Source: Microcella putealis (GTDB lineage Bacteria > Actinomycetota > Actinomycetes > Actinomycetales > Microbacteriaceae). Taken from it: a stretch of 64,000 nt of DNA. This document shows positions 10,134 to 18,358 of the stretch, in pieces. The DNA lies in contig NZ_SGWW01000002.1 in the NCBI RefSeq assembly GCF_004216575.1, positions 1 to 64,000 on the forward strand, written 5' to 3'. Within the stretch, counting starts at the first letter, position 1. Every line of letters starts with the position of its first letter. The notes under the pieces are model-generated. The model did no database searches and was not told the DNA's origin. It saw only the letters and a list, made by a program, of their open reading frames with translations. The position numbers were made by a program, and so were the translations under genes.

Positions 10134-10173
10134 CACCTGCTCTGACCCCGTGGACAGACGGGGCCGGATGTCT

Positions 10174-11229
10174 CTACCTCCTTCGCGTGCGCGACCAGGC
10201 GTCGAAGCCGACCGCGACCAGGATGATCACACCGAGCGCGATGCCCTGGAACAGCGGGTCGATGCGCAAGAGCGTGAAGCCGTTGTAGAGCATCGCGATG
10301 AAGAGGATGCCCAGCACCGTTCTCCAGACCGCCCCGGCGCCGCCGAGGATCGACGTTCCGCCGACCACGATGCCCGCGAGCACCGTGAAGGTCAGCGTCG
10401 TCGCGATGGCGTCGTTCTCGGGCACCGAGGGGGTGCGGGCGAGGTCGATGACGCCGGCGAGCCCGGCCGCCGTGCCCGCGATCGCGAACGTCGCGATGCG
10501 CACCACGTTCACGCGGATACCCGCGAGGCGCGCCGCCTCAGCGTTGCCGCCGGCCGCGTACACGTAGCGCCCGAAGGTGGTGCGCCACAGCACCACGCCG
10601 AGCACGATGAGCACGATGAAGGCGATCCACGTCGGCAGGCTGACCCCGAGCGGCTTCAGCAGCGCGAGCCACCGGAACTCGGGCACGTCGACGCGGATCT
10701 GGCCGACGCCCTCCTTGCCAAACTGCGACACAAGCTTTGTCGCGCCGAGGATGATGAAACTCATGGCGAGCGTCGCGATCAGCGGGTTGATCTTCAGATA
10801 AGTACTGATGATGCCGTTGATCAGGCCGATCACGAGACCGGCGAGGATGCCCACGATGATTCCGAGCGCTGCCCCCGTCTCGCCGCCGACGCGCACGATG
10901 ATCGTGCCGCAGACGACCGCCGTGAACATGTAGGTGGCCCCGACCGAGAGGTCGATGCCGCCGGCGATCAGTACGAGGGTCGCCGCCGCCGCGATGATCA
11001 AGATGCCTGACTGGCGGTCGAGCACGTTGCCGATGTTCTGCGCAGACAGAAACGCCGGGCTGCCGATCGACAGCGCCACAAAAACCGCGAGGAACGGCAC
11101 GACGATCGCGACCGAACGCCACGGAACGCGCCTCAGAAACGCGCGCAGCGCATCCTGTTCGCCTGCGCCGCCCGAGCGGGGCGCGCGGGGCGGCGCCGGC
11201 GCGGTCTTCTCAGGGGTCTCGATGCTCAT
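10174..11229 (-). CDS. ribose-type ABC transporter permease
   Basis: An inner-membrane protein of 351 residues with eight to ten hydrophobic segments, of the RbsC/BPD_transp_2 family. After a charged, Pro-rich N-terminus of about 38 residues come the family segments AGGIDLSVGA, GLINGIISTYLKINPLIATLA and a GRYVYAAGGNAEAARLAGI loop that contacts the ATPase. It would form the membrane pore of the importer with the two upstream gene products. Its ATG overlaps the stop of the ATPase gene by four bases. It is the last gene of the operon. Confidence 0.92.
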   Translation of the reverse strand: MSIETPEKTAPAPPRAPRSGGAGEQDALRAFLRRVPWRSVAIVVPFLAVFVALSIGSPAFLSAQNIGNVLDRQSGILIIAAAATLVLIAGGIDLSVGATYMFTAVVCGTIIVRVGGETGAALGIIVGILAGLVIGLINGIISTYLKINPLIATLAMSFIILGATKLVSQFGKEGVGQIRVDVPEFRWLALLKPLGVSLPTWIAFIVLIVLGVVLWRTTFGRYVYAAGGNAEAARLAGIRVNVVRIATFAIAGTAAGLAGVIDLARTPSVPENDAIATTLTFTVLAGIVVGGTSILGGAGAVWRTVLGILFIAMLYNGFTLLRIDPLFQGIALGVIILVAVGFDAWSRTRRR

Positions 11230-12755
11230 GCTGCGCCTCCGGTGGTGATCGGGTCCGCGAACGCGGCGGTGATGATGTTCTCTTCGGTCATCGCGTCGCC
11301 CTCGAGCTCGGCGACGATGCGGCCGCCGCGCACGACCAGCACGCGGTGGGCAAGGCCCAGCACCTCTTCCACGTCGGACGAGATGACGAGCACGCCGATG
11401 CCCTGCTCGGCCTGCTGCACGATCAGGTCGTAGATCGCGCGGCGGCTGCCGACGTCGACGCCGCGGGTCGGTTCATCGGCGATGAGCAGCTTGCGCACCT
11501 TCTGCAGCGCCCGGCCAAACAGCACCTTCTGCTGGTTGCCGCCCGACAGGGCCGACACGTCGCGTCGGTCGTCGCCGGCGACCGTGACGCGGTCGAGCAG
11601 TCCGCGCGAGGCACGGCGCTCGTCGCCGGTGCGAACCCAGCCGCCCGAGGCGATCTGCCCCATGTTCGACAGCGTCACGTTGTCGCGAATGGGGCGCCCG
11701 AGCACGAGGCCCTGCTCCTTCCGCGATTCGGAGATGAGGAAGATGCCCTTCTTCAGCGTGCGCGGAATGTCCGCCGGGCAGTTCGCACCGTCGATCGCGA
11801 CGATTCCGGATGCGCGGGGCACCGACCCATAGATCGCGTGCGCGATTTCGCTGCGTCCGGCTCCGACGAGGCCGGCGAGGCCGACGATCTCGCCGGCCTT
11901 CACACTCAGCGAGACCCCGTTGACGCCGGGTGCGACGAGGTCGCTGACACGCAGCACTTCGGGCGCGTCGTCGGCGACGACGGGCTTGTCGGGGAAGATC
12001 GAGCTGAGGGTGCGGCCGAGCATGCCCTCGATGAGTGTCGCCTCGGTCTCGTCGGCGGCGGGAGCGGTGCGAATGTGCCGGCCGTCGCGCAAGATCGTCA
12101 CCGTGTCGGCGAGTGCGAGCACTTCGCCGAGGAAGTGCGAGATGAGCAGCACGGTGCGTCCGGAGGCGGCGAGCTGGCGCACGACGTCGTGCAGCAACTC
12201 GGCGTCGTGGCGGGCGAGTGCCGCGGTGGGCTCGTCCATGATGATGAGGGACGCGCCGCGCGCGAGCGCCCGCAAGATTTCGACCTTCTGCTGGTCGGCC
12301 GTGCGCATGCCGCCGACAACCTGGTCGGGGTCGAGGTCGAAGCCCGATCGCGCGGCCACCTCGAGAAATTCGCGCTTGAGCTTCTTGCGGTCGATCCAGC
12401 CGGCGGTGCGCGGCTCGCGACCAAGGAAGACGTTCTCGGCGACGGTCAGTTCGGGCACGAGCGCGAGCTCTTGCGCAATCGTCGCGATGCCGCGGTCGAG
12501 CGCTTCGCGCGGCGAGGTGAAGTGTTCCCTCTCACCGTCGACGACGAGTTGCCCGCGGTCGGCCGTGTACAGCCCCGAGATGATCTTCGACAGCGTCGAC
12601 TTGCCGGCGCCGTTCTCGCCGACGAGGGCGTGCACACTGCCGGGCTCGAGCACGAGGTCGATGTCACGCAGCACCGGGGTGCCGCCGAAGGATTTACCGA
12701 CACCCCGCAGCTCCACTCGGAGCTGCGGGGTGTCAGCGATTGCCGTGTGAGGCAT
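11226..12755 (-). CDS. ribose-type ABC transporter ATPase with two nucleotide-binding domains
   Basis: A protein of 509 residues of the RbsA/MglA type. The first domain (about 10-245) has a full Walker A (GENGAGKST), a variant signature region before QQKVEILRALARGASLIIMDEPTA and a Walker B. The second (about 260-500) has the degenerate Walker A GLVGAGRSE normal for this family, with the signature LSGGNQQKVLFGRAL. It powers the importer together with the adjacent permease and binding protein. It starts four bases after the binding-protein stop. Confidence 0.92.
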   Translation of the reverse strand: MPHTAIADTPQLRVELRGVGKSFGGTPVLRDIDLVLEPGSVHALVGENGAGKSTLSKIISGLYTADRGQLVVDGEREHFTSPREALDRGIATIAQELALVPELTVAENVFLGREPRTAGWIDRKKLKREFLEVAARSGFDLDPDQVVGGMRTADQQKVEILRALARGASLIIMDEPTAALARHDAELLHDVVRQLAASGRTVLLISHFLGEVLALADTVTILRDGRHIRTAPAADETEATLIEGMLGRTLSSIFPDKPVVADDAPEVLRVSDLVAPGVNGVSLSVKAGEIVGLAGLVGAGRSEIAHAIYGSVPRASGIVAIDGANCPADIPRTLKKGIFLISESRKEQGLVLGRPIRDNVTLSNMGQIASGGWVRTGDERRASRGLLDRVTVAGDDRRDVSALSGGNQQKVLFGRALQKVRKLLIADEPTRGVDVGSRRAIYDLIVQQAEQGIGVLVISSDVEEVLGLAHRVLVVRGGRIVAELEGDAMTEENIITAAFADPITTGGAA

Positions 12756-12758
12756 GAA

Positions 12759-13820
12759 CTATCCGACCCACTCGCCGGTGAACTGGTCGGCCGTGTCGCG
12801 GGTCATGACGCCGTTGTTCGGGAAGTCCGCGAACGGGTCAATGTCGCCCTGGTTGTTGCCGTTGCGCAGCGCGTCGACCATGGCCTCCATGGCGAGACGG
12901 CCCTCGGTGGCCGGAGCCTGCACCACGTTCGAGTACACGACGCCCTCCGAGACGCGCTCCTTGCCCCAGGCCGATCCGCCGTAGCCGATCATGAGGAACT
13001 CGTCGAGCCCGCGGCCCGCCGCTTCGATGGCCTGCACCGCGCCCTGCAGACCCTGGTCTGAGGTGGCGATGAGGTCGATGTCGGCGTTGGCGGTCAGGAT
13101 GTCCGCAACAGCCGTCTGCGCGGCGGCCGGGTTGTAGAAGGTCTCGCCCTCCGCAACGATCTGCACCGGGGTGCCCTCGACGACGGCGTTGAACGCGTCG
13201 TAGAGTGCGACACCGATCGCCGAGGCCTTCACGTCGTGCAGGAACGCGACGTTGCAGGGGTCGAGGTCTTGCGAGGCGCAGGCCTCAACGGCCTGCTCGC
13301 CGAACTTCGTACCGATCTCGCTCGGAACGAAGACGACGTTCGCGGCGAGCCCCTCGACCTGGGTGGCGCCGGTCGTGAAGTCGTCGCCGAGAATCTGGTC
13401 AACGTTGACGACCGTGAGGCCGGCGTCGATGGCCTGGCGGGTGATGTCGACGAGTGCCGGGCCGAAGACCGGCTGCGTGATGAGCCCGTCGTACTGGCCG
13501 GAGGCGATGACGTCTTGAACGAGCGTCACCTGGAGGTTGGGGTCGAGGTTGCCGTCGAAGACGGTGATCTCGATGTTGTTCTCGGCGGCGACGCGCTCGA
13601 TCTCGGCGAGCATGGGCTCGTCGTAGGTGTTGGCGACGGCGAAGGAGATGAAGGCGACCTGCAGGGTCTCTTCCGTGGGGGCCGGAGCGGCGGAGTCGTC
13701 GTCGCTCGGTGCGGGAGCTTCGCCCGCGTCTGCGGCGCACGCGCCGAGGGTGAGTGCCGTGGCTGCGGCGAGCGCGATGAGCGACAGGCGGCTCTTTCGC
13801 GCGAGGGGTGAACGCCTCAT
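12759..13820 (-). CDS. substrate-binding lipoprotein of the ribose-type ABC importer
   Basis: A protein of 353 residues. Residues 1-27 are a lipoprotein signal peptide with lipobox LGAC, lipidated at Cys28. An acidic Pro/Ser linker follows, then a periplasmic-binding-protein type I fold (Peripla_BP_4 group) from VAFISFAVANTYDEPMLAEI onward, with ITQPVFGPALVDITRQAIDAG and IATSDQGLQGAVQAIEAAG as typical segments. Members bind sugars, autoinducer-2 and other small polar ligands. Given the amidohydrolase and M24 neighbours the ligand here may not be a sugar. AAAGGAGA precedes the ATG. Confidence 0.9.
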   Translation of the reverse strand: MRRSPLARKSRLSLIALAAATALTLGACAADAGEAPAPSDDDSAAPAPTEETLQVAFISFAVANTYDEPMLAEIERVAAENNIEITVFDGNLDPNLQVTLVQDVIASGQYDGLITQPVFGPALVDITRQAIDAGLTVVNVDQILGDDFTTGATQVEGLAANVVFVPSEIGTKFGEQAVEACASQDLDPCNVAFLHDVKASAIGVALYDAFNAVVEGTPVQIVAEGETFYNPAAAQTAVADILTANADIDLIATSDQGLQGAVQAIEAAGRGLDEFLMIGYGGSAWGKERVSEGVVYSNVVQAPATEGRLAMEAMVDALRNGNNQGDIDPFADFPNNGVMTRDTADQFTGEWVG

Positions 13821-13878
13821 TGATTTCTCCTTTGAAATCGTGCGACCCGGTGGTCATCGTCGACCGTCGGGATACTGC

Positions 13879-13918
13879 TATTCAGCCAGACTGTACAACT
13901 GTGTTCGTTGACAGTAAA
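13879..13918 (-). promoter_or_regulatory. promoter and operator of the ribose-type ABC operon
   Basis: On the minus strand TTTACT (13913-13918) and TACAGT (13890-13895) are 17 bp apart and form a plausible promoter. TATTCAGC-CAG-ACTGTACA at 13879-13897 matches the block A palindrome at 13 of 16 arm positions and covers the -10, as expected for a repressor site. On the plus strand TTGACA at 13908-13913 is also present. Confidence 0.55.
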
Positions 13919-13983
13919 GACTCACGCGGAAAATCTTTCCTCACGGTCTATCCGGGGGATTGATGACAAACCTGGGCGAACAG

Positions 13984-14002
13984 TGTTTATCTATGGTAAA
14001 CA
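13984..14002 (+). promoter_or_regulatory. candidate operator upstream of the first M24 gene
   Basis: TGTTTATC-TAT-GGTAAACA is an 8+3+8 palindrome of the same geometry as the bicupin site, 12 of 16 arm positions matching. It lies 50 bases before the chosen start codon and about 20 bases after a -35-like ATGACA at 13963, so it would cover the -10 region. Confidence 0.5.
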
Positions 14003-14052
14003 AGACGCGTCAGCACGACCCGCGCCACGCGCATCCACTTCTGGAGGACTCG

Positions 14053-15435
14053 ATGAAGAGCACCGGCACCACAGGCATGAATGCCGTCGACTGGGAGGCG
14101 CGGGTCGACTTCGACCGTCTGCGCACCGAGCGACTCATGCGGCTGAAGGCGCAGCTCGATCAGTCTGACGTGGGCGCGGTGCTCGCCTTCGACTTCTCGA
14201 ACATTCGGTACATGTCGGCCACCCACATCGGTACGTGGGCGATGGACAAGCTCATTCGCTTCGCCCTGCTGACCCGCAAGACCGACCCCATCGTCTGGGA
14301 CTTCGGCTCGGCCGCGAAGCACCACTCGCTCTACAACCCGTGGCTCGACCACACCCACTCGGAGGCTGACGCCGACCCGCACGCGCCCCACCACGGTGCG
14401 ACGCGGCCGCGGCTCGAGTCGGGTTCGCGCGCCGGTATCTCGACCCTGCGCGGGGCCTTCCCGCCCGACGCGGGCATCGCCCAGGAGGTCGCGCGCAAGG
14501 TGAAGCGCGAGCTGGAGAAGTTCGGGCTCGCCAACGAGCCGCTCGGCGTCGACGTCATCGAGCTGCCCATCCTGTTCGCGCTGCAGGCCGAGGGTATTCA
14601 GGTCGTTGACGGCCAGCAGATCTTCCTTGAGGCCCGTCGCATCAAGACGCACGACGAGATTCGCCTGCTCACCACGGCCGCATCGATGGTCGACGCCGCC
14701 TACGAAAACCTCTACGAGTTCTTGCGGCCCGGCGTGCGCGAGAACGAGACCGTCGGCCTCGTCGCCAAAACCCTCTACGACCTCGGCTCGGAGTACGTCG
14801 AGGGTGTCAACGCGATTTCAGGCGAGCGCTGCTCGCCGCACCCGCACGTTTTCAGCGACCGACTCATTCGCCCGGGTGACCCCGCGTTCTTCGACATCCT
14901 GCACAGCTACAACGGCTACCGCACCTGCTACTACCGCACCTTCGCGGTCGGCTCGGCGAGCCAGGCACAGAAAGATGCCTATACGCGGGCCCGCGAATAC
15001 ATGGACCGCGCCATCGCCCTCGTGAAGCCGGGCGCCACCACCGCCGACGTCGTCGCGGTGTGGCCGAAGGCCGAAGAGTTCGGCTTCCCGAACGAGGAGG
15101 CGGCATTCGCCTTGCAGTACGGCCACGGTGTGGGCCTGTCGATCTGGGAGAAGCCGATCTTCTCGCGTCTGACCTCGTTCGACCACCCCGAGGTGCTCGA
15201 AGAGGGCATGGTGTTCGCGCTCGAGACCTACTGGCCGGCCGCCGACGGCTGGGGTGCTGCCCGCATCGAGGAGGAGGTCGTCGTCACGAAGGACGGCTGC
15301 GAAGTCATCACCAAGTTCCCCGCGGAGGAGCTGCTGGTCGCCGGCAAGCGGTACTACTCGGTGGGCGGCGAACTCTCGACGCTGCGTGACAGCCAGTCGC
15401 ACCTCAACACCTTCGACGGCCGCGGCGGCCGCTGA
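14053..15435 (+). CDS. M24 (creatinase/aminopeptidase P fold) protein with a substituted metal ligand
   Basis: A protein of 460 residues. The N-terminal creatinase-like domain (about 15-195) includes FDFSNIRYMSATHIGTW. The C-terminal pita-bread domain spans about 205-440. The canonical five ligands of M24 enzymes would be Asp, Asp, His, Glu, Glu. Here Asp281, His358 (GHGVGL), Glu391 and Glu406 (RIEEEV) are present, but the second Asp position is Cys292 in FFDILHSYNGYRTCYYRTF. The N-terminal layout recalls the DMSP lyase DddP and creatinase branches rather than peptidases. An ATG preceded by GGAGG is chosen; upstream starts would run through the operator. It is monocistronic. A paralogue with the same substitution lies at 27.9 kb. 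Confidence 0.82.
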   Translation: MKSTGTTGMNAVDWEARVDFDRLRTERLMRLKAQLDQSDVGAVLAFDFSNIRYMSATHIGTWAMDKLIRFALLTRKTDPIVWDFGSAAKHHSLYNPWLDHTHSEADADPHAPHHGATRPRLESGSRAGISTLRGAFPPDAGIAQEVARKVKRELEKFGLANEPLGVDVIELPILFALQAEGIQVVDGQQIFLEARRIKTHDEIRLLTTAASMVDAAYENLYEFLRPGVRENETVGLVAKTLYDLGSEYVEGVNAISGERCSPHPHVFSDRLIRPGDPAFFDILHSYNGYRTCYYRTFAVGSASQAQKDAYTRAREYMDRAIALVKPGATTADVVAVWPKAEEFGFPNEEAAFALQYGHGVGLSIWEKPIFSRLTSFDHPEVLEEGMVFALETYWPAADGWGAARIEEEVVVTKDGCEVITKFPAEELLVAGKRYYSVGGELSTLRDSQSHLNTFDGRGGR

Positions 15436-15489
15436 GGCTCATGGCCTCCGCAGAACACCGGTCGCGATTAGCATGTATGCACACATGAG

Positions 15490-15508
15490 CGTTCAGCAGA
15501 GCTGCTCA
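15490..15508 (+). promoter_or_regulatory. candidate autoregulatory operator of the XRE-cupin gene
   Basis: CGTTCAGC-AGA-GCTGCTCA matches the block A palindrome at 13 of 16 arm positions. It lies 46 bases before the regulator start codon. TATGCA at 15476-15481 could be the -10. Confidence 0.5.
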
Positions 15509-15554
15509 CCATCAAGGCGTCGGTAAGTCCGACGAGACCGGGAGAGGTGCAACG

Positions 15555-16292
15555 GTGCAGTTCGACCTGGGTTCTGAACTTCGTAAGGTTCGTGAGGCAC
15601 GCAAACTGAGCTTGCGTGCCGTGGCGAGCGCCGTGGGTGTGTCGGCAAGCCTGCTTTCGCAGGTAGAGACGGGAAAGACGCAGCCGTCCGTCTCGACGCT
15701 GTACGCGCTGGTCAACTTTCTCGGCATCTCGCTCGACAGCCTGATGGGGCACCCGCCGGCGCAGGCGCAGCCCCTGGGGTTCAGCTCGGTCGATGACGCC
15801 CCGCCCCGCGACCCGTCGCGCACGAGTGACACGGTCGTGCAGCGACGCGAAGACAACCCCGTCATCGAGATGGAAAACGGCGTGACCTGGGAACGCCTCT
15901 CGGTGGGGGAGTCGGCCATCGCCGATCCGCTGATCGTGACCTACGCCCCGCAAGGCTCGTCGTCGGTCGAGGGAAAGATGATGCGGCACGCGGCGCTCGA
16001 GTACGGCGTGCTGCTCGAGGGGCGGTTGACGCTGCGCATTGAGTTCGATCGCTACGAGCTTGAGCCGGGCGACTCGTTCTGCTTCGACGCGATCCGCCCC
16101 CACATGTACGTCAACGAGGGCGATGTTCCCGCGCGCGGCATCTGGTTCGTCATTGCCCGCAAAGACGTGACGGTCGAGTCGCTCGACGAGCTCGACCACG
16201 ACCACGGTCACGCCGCCGAGGTGGCGAGCCGCGGCCCGGCCTCGGCGGTCGACGTGCTGCAGGCGATGCGCGGTCTGCCGCGCGACCGCTAG
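15555..16292 (+). CDS. XRE-family regulator with C-terminal cupin domain
   Basis: A protein of 245 residues. Residues 8-62 form an XRE helix-turn-helix (LGSELRKVREARKLSLRAVA, then SASLLSQVETGKTQPSVSTL). Residues 110-190 form a cupin sensor domain with LLEGRLTLRIEFDRYELEPG. Such regulators usually repress a nearby catabolic operon and respond to a small ligand bound by the cupin. A His/Asp-rich DHDHGH follows the cupin. GTG is the start, with GGGAGAGG upstream. Six matching palindromes around it, one in front of its own gene, make it the best candidate regulator of block A. The end overlaps the convergent dehydrogenase gene by four bases. Confidence 0.88.
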   Translation: MQFDLGSELRKVREARKLSLRAVASAVGVSASLLSQVETGKTQPSVSTLYALVNFLGISLDSLMGHPPAQAQPLGFSSVDDAPPRDPSRTSDTVVQRREDNPVIEMENGVTWERLSVGESAIADPLIVTYAPQGSSSVEGKMMRHAALEYGVLLEGRLTLRIEFDRYELEPGDSFCFDAIRPHMYVNEGDVPARGIWFVIARKDVTVESLDELDHDHGHAAEVASRGPASAVDVLQAMRGLPRDR

Positions 16293-17170
16293 CGGCGGCG
16301 GGTCACCTCGGCGACGGCCGACCAGTCGAGCTCGGCGAGCTCGGGGTCGGCGAGCGCGCGCTCGAAGCGGTCGCGCAAGATCGGCGCCGTCGGCAGCTCG
16401 ACCGACTGCTCGGCCGCCAGCTCTTCGGCGAGCCCCAGGTCTTTGAGGCCGAGCGGCATGCGGAACCCGGGAGGGCTGTACCGGCGCTCGGCGATCATCG
16501 AGCCGTAACCCGCATAGACAGCGCCGCCGAACAGGCTGTTCGACATCAGCTCGATGAAGTCACTCGCGTCAACGCCGTGGGCCTCGACGAGGGTGATCGA
16601 TTCGGCCATCGCCTGCAGCGCGTGCAGGATCGTGAAGTTCATCGCGACCTTGACCGCGTTCGCCTGGCGCGGGGTGTCGCCGAAGCGCCACTGCTTGACC
16701 CCGCAGTGCGCGAGGTACGGGGCGACGGCGTCGCAGTGCTCGGGAGCACCCGCGACGAGCAGGTTCAGCTTGCCTTCCGCAGCGACGTTCGGGCGGCCGA
16801 GCACGGGGCACGACACGTATCCGACGCCCGCGCTCTCAGCGACGGCCTGGATGCGGTCGGCGGCCGCCGCGCTGATCGACGCCATGTTGACGTGGATACG
16901 CCCCTCGACTCCGCCTGCCAGGTTCGTCTCCGACAGAACGGCTTCCGCGGCCGCGTCGTCGGCGAGCATCGAAAACGAGATCTGTGCCGCGAGCGCCTCG
17001 CGCGCATCCGTCGCCCGTCGCGCGCCCGCGGCGACGAGCTCGTCCGCCGCCTCGGGGCTGCGGTTCCAGACAACGACGTCGTAGCCAGCGGCCACGAGTC
17101 GGCCGGCAATCGCTTGGCCCATGTTGCCGAGGCCCAAGAATCCGACGGTGTGTTCACGATGAGTCGTCAT
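16289..17170 (-). CDS. 3-hydroxyisobutyrate dehydrogenase-like NAD(P)-dependent enzyme (copy 1)
   Basis: A protein of 293 residues of the beta-hydroxyacid dehydrogenase family. The dinucleotide motif GFLGLGNMGQAIA is near the N-terminus, followed by VVVWNRSPE. The substrate motif, usually PVSGG, is CPVLGRPNVA. The catalytic Lys lies in ANAVKVAMNF. The C-terminal helical domain contains LGLKDLGLA. Members oxidise or reduce short 3-hydroxy acids such as 3-hydroxyisobutyrate or tartronate semialdehyde. The ATG chosen has no Shine-Dalgarno, but a promoter (TTGGCA at 17202-17207 and GAGAAT at 17178-17183 on the minus strand, 18 bp apart) would start transcription at this codon. An alternative ATG lies nine bases upstream. 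A copy 2 is encoded at 27 kb. Confidence 0.87.
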   Translation of the reverse strand: MTTHREHTVGFLGLGNMGQAIAGRLVAAGYDVVVWNRSPEAADELVAAGARRATDAREALAAQISFSMLADDAAAEAVLSETNLAGGVEGRIHVNMASISAAAADRIQAVAESAGVGYVSCPVLGRPNVAAEGKLNLLVAGAPEHCDAVAPYLAHCGVKQWRFGDTPRQANAVKVAMNFTILHALQAMAESITLVEAHGVDASDFIELMSNSLFGGAVYAGYGSMIAERRYSPPGFRMPLGLKDLGLAEELAAEQSVELPTAPILRDRFERALADPELAELDWSAVAEVTRRR

Positions 17171-17172
17171 GG

Positions 17173-17207
17173 TGTTCATTCTCGCTGAACGAAAGTGAAT
17201 ATGCCAA
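17173..17207 (-). promoter_or_regulatory. promoter and operator of the first HIBDH-like gene
   Basis: TGTTCATT-CTC-GCTGAACG at 17173-17191 matches the block A palindrome at 13 of 16 arm positions. It covers the candidate -10 GAGAAT of the minus-strand promoter whose -35 is TTGGCA. Transcription would begin at or next to the ATG, so repression by occlusion is expected. Confidence 0.55.
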
Positions 17208-17231
17208 CGCTTTTGCGCCCATCCACTGCGT

Positions 17232-17255
17232 ATCGGTTGCTGTCGCCCGTAGGCT
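17232..17255 (+). promoter_or_regulatory. promoter and operator-like half of the LacI gene
   Basis: ATCGGTTGC at 17232-17240 is the reverse complement of nine bases of the block B operator TGCAACCGATTGCA. TAGGCT at 17250-17255 is followed after six bases by the GTG start, the leaderless pattern seen at cysS. This suggests weak autoregulation. Confidence 0.45.
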
Positions 17256-17261
17256 GGCATC

Positions 17262-18281
17262 GTGAATAGGAGAGTCACGATCGCCGACGTCGCCGCACAG
17301 GCGGGGGTCCACAAGGCGACCGTGTCTCGCGCGCTCAACGAGGCAACGCGCGACCAGGTGAACATCGAGACTCTGCGGCGAGTGCAAAAGGCTGCCAAGT
17401 TGCTTGGCTATGTGCCCAATGCGATGGCGAGGAGCCTGCGGACAAGCCAATCAATGACCGTGGGCGTGATCATCCCGGATCTGACGAATCCCATCTTCCC
17501 GCCGGTCATTCGTGGCATTGAAAATTACCTTTCGCCGCGCGGCTACACCGCCCTGTTGGCGAACACCGACAGTCGGGATGCCCTGGAGCAGTCCGCCGTG
17601 CACTCCCTCTCAGAACGCCAGGTCGACGGATTCATCATCGCGACCGGGCTTGAGGACCACCCGCTCATTCCCAGCATGTTTGAACGCAACATCCCCGCCG
17701 TGATGGTGAACCGCGGGTCGGGATCGATTCCGTACCCCCTGGTGACGGGAAACGACGCTGCCGGCATCACCGCCGCCATCGAGCACCTCCTGGCTCTTGG
17801 GCACCGAGAAGTGGTCCACCTCGCAGGGCCATCGAACTACTCCACGTCGAGGGTTCGTAAGGAGAGCTTTACGACAGCCTGTGCTGATGCGGGCCTCACC
17901 GGCGTTGTCGTCGATGTCCCCTCGTTGACGGCGGAAGATGGCAAACGAGCCGTCGACGACCTGCTGTCTCGTCGCCGCACGTTCACCGCGATTCAAGCGA
18001 GCAACGACCTCTTGGCGCTGGGTGCGCTGCGGTCGCTGCGTGCTCACGGACTCGGATGCCCGACGGATGTGTCCGTCATCGGCTTCAACGACATGCCGTT
18101 CGCTGAGGAGTTCAGCCCCGGGCTCACAACCGTGCACGTGCCGCTGCAGATGATCGGAACCGAGTCGGCCCGCATACTTCTCGACACGATCGAAACCGGT
18201 CACATCCGACCGATCGCCGTCATGCTCCCGGTCTCGCTGGTCATCCGCGGCTCATCGGGCCCTGCCGCGGCGGTGCGCTGA
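17262..18281 (+). CDS. LacI-family transcription regulator
   Basis: A protein of 339 residues. The N-terminal LacI helix-turn-helix reads TIADVAAQAGVHKATVSRAL and is followed by the hinge helix region (YVPNAMARSLRT). The ligand-binding periplasmic-binding-protein-like core contains GVIIPDLTNPIFPPVIRGIE, SNDLLALGALRSL and VIGFNDMPFAEEFSPGLTTV. It probably represses block B. The operator GCAACCGATTGC occurs before the downstream aldehyde dehydrogenase, in the divergent region at 20.85 kb and at the branched-chain-type ABC operon. The effector is unknown. The GTG start has no Shine-Dalgarno and is probably leaderless. Confidence 0.92.
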   Translation: MNRRVTIADVAAQAGVHKATVSRALNEATRDQVNIETLRRVQKAAKLLGYVPNAMARSLRTSQSMTVGVIIPDLTNPIFPPVIRGIENYLSPRGYTALLANTDSRDALEQSAVHSLSERQVDGFIIATGLEDHPLIPSMFERNIPAVMVNRGSGSIPYPLVTGNDAAGITAAIEHLLALGHREVVHLAGPSNYSTSRVRKESFTTACADAGLTGVVVDVPSLTAEDGKRAVDDLLSRRRTFTAIQASNDLLALGALRSLRAHGLGCPTDVSVIGFNDMPFAEEFSPGLTTVHVPLQMIGTESARILLDTIETGHIRPIAVMLPVSLVIRGSSGPAAAVR

Positions 18282-18328
18282 CGCCACCCCTGGCAGGAGC
18301 GCAATCCGTGCGATATGCTCCCGAAGTT

Positions 18329-18342
18329 CGCAACCGATTGCA
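18329..18342 (+). promoter_or_regulatory. LacI-type operator before aldehyde dehydrogenase 1
   Basis: CGCAACCGATTGCA contains the palindrome GCAA-CCGA-TTGC and stands just before the AAAGGAGG ribosome binding site. The identical core occurs at 22.1 kb and a one-base variant at 20.85 kb. Confidence 0.65.
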
Positions 18343-18358
18343 GAAAAGGAGGCTGACG

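Noticed and set aside
9904..11010. Long plus-strand open frame opposite the ribose-type permease
   Set aside because: Its translation is Arg/Asp/His-rich without motifs and is the antisense of a well-supported permease. High G+C produces such frames throughout.
14053..15435. Annotation as DMSP lyase DddP or Xaa-Pro dipeptidase
   Set aside because: The N-terminal layout recalls DddP, but the metal ligand set differs (Cys for Asp) and no other DMSP genes are present. Peptidase naming would also ignore the lost ligand.
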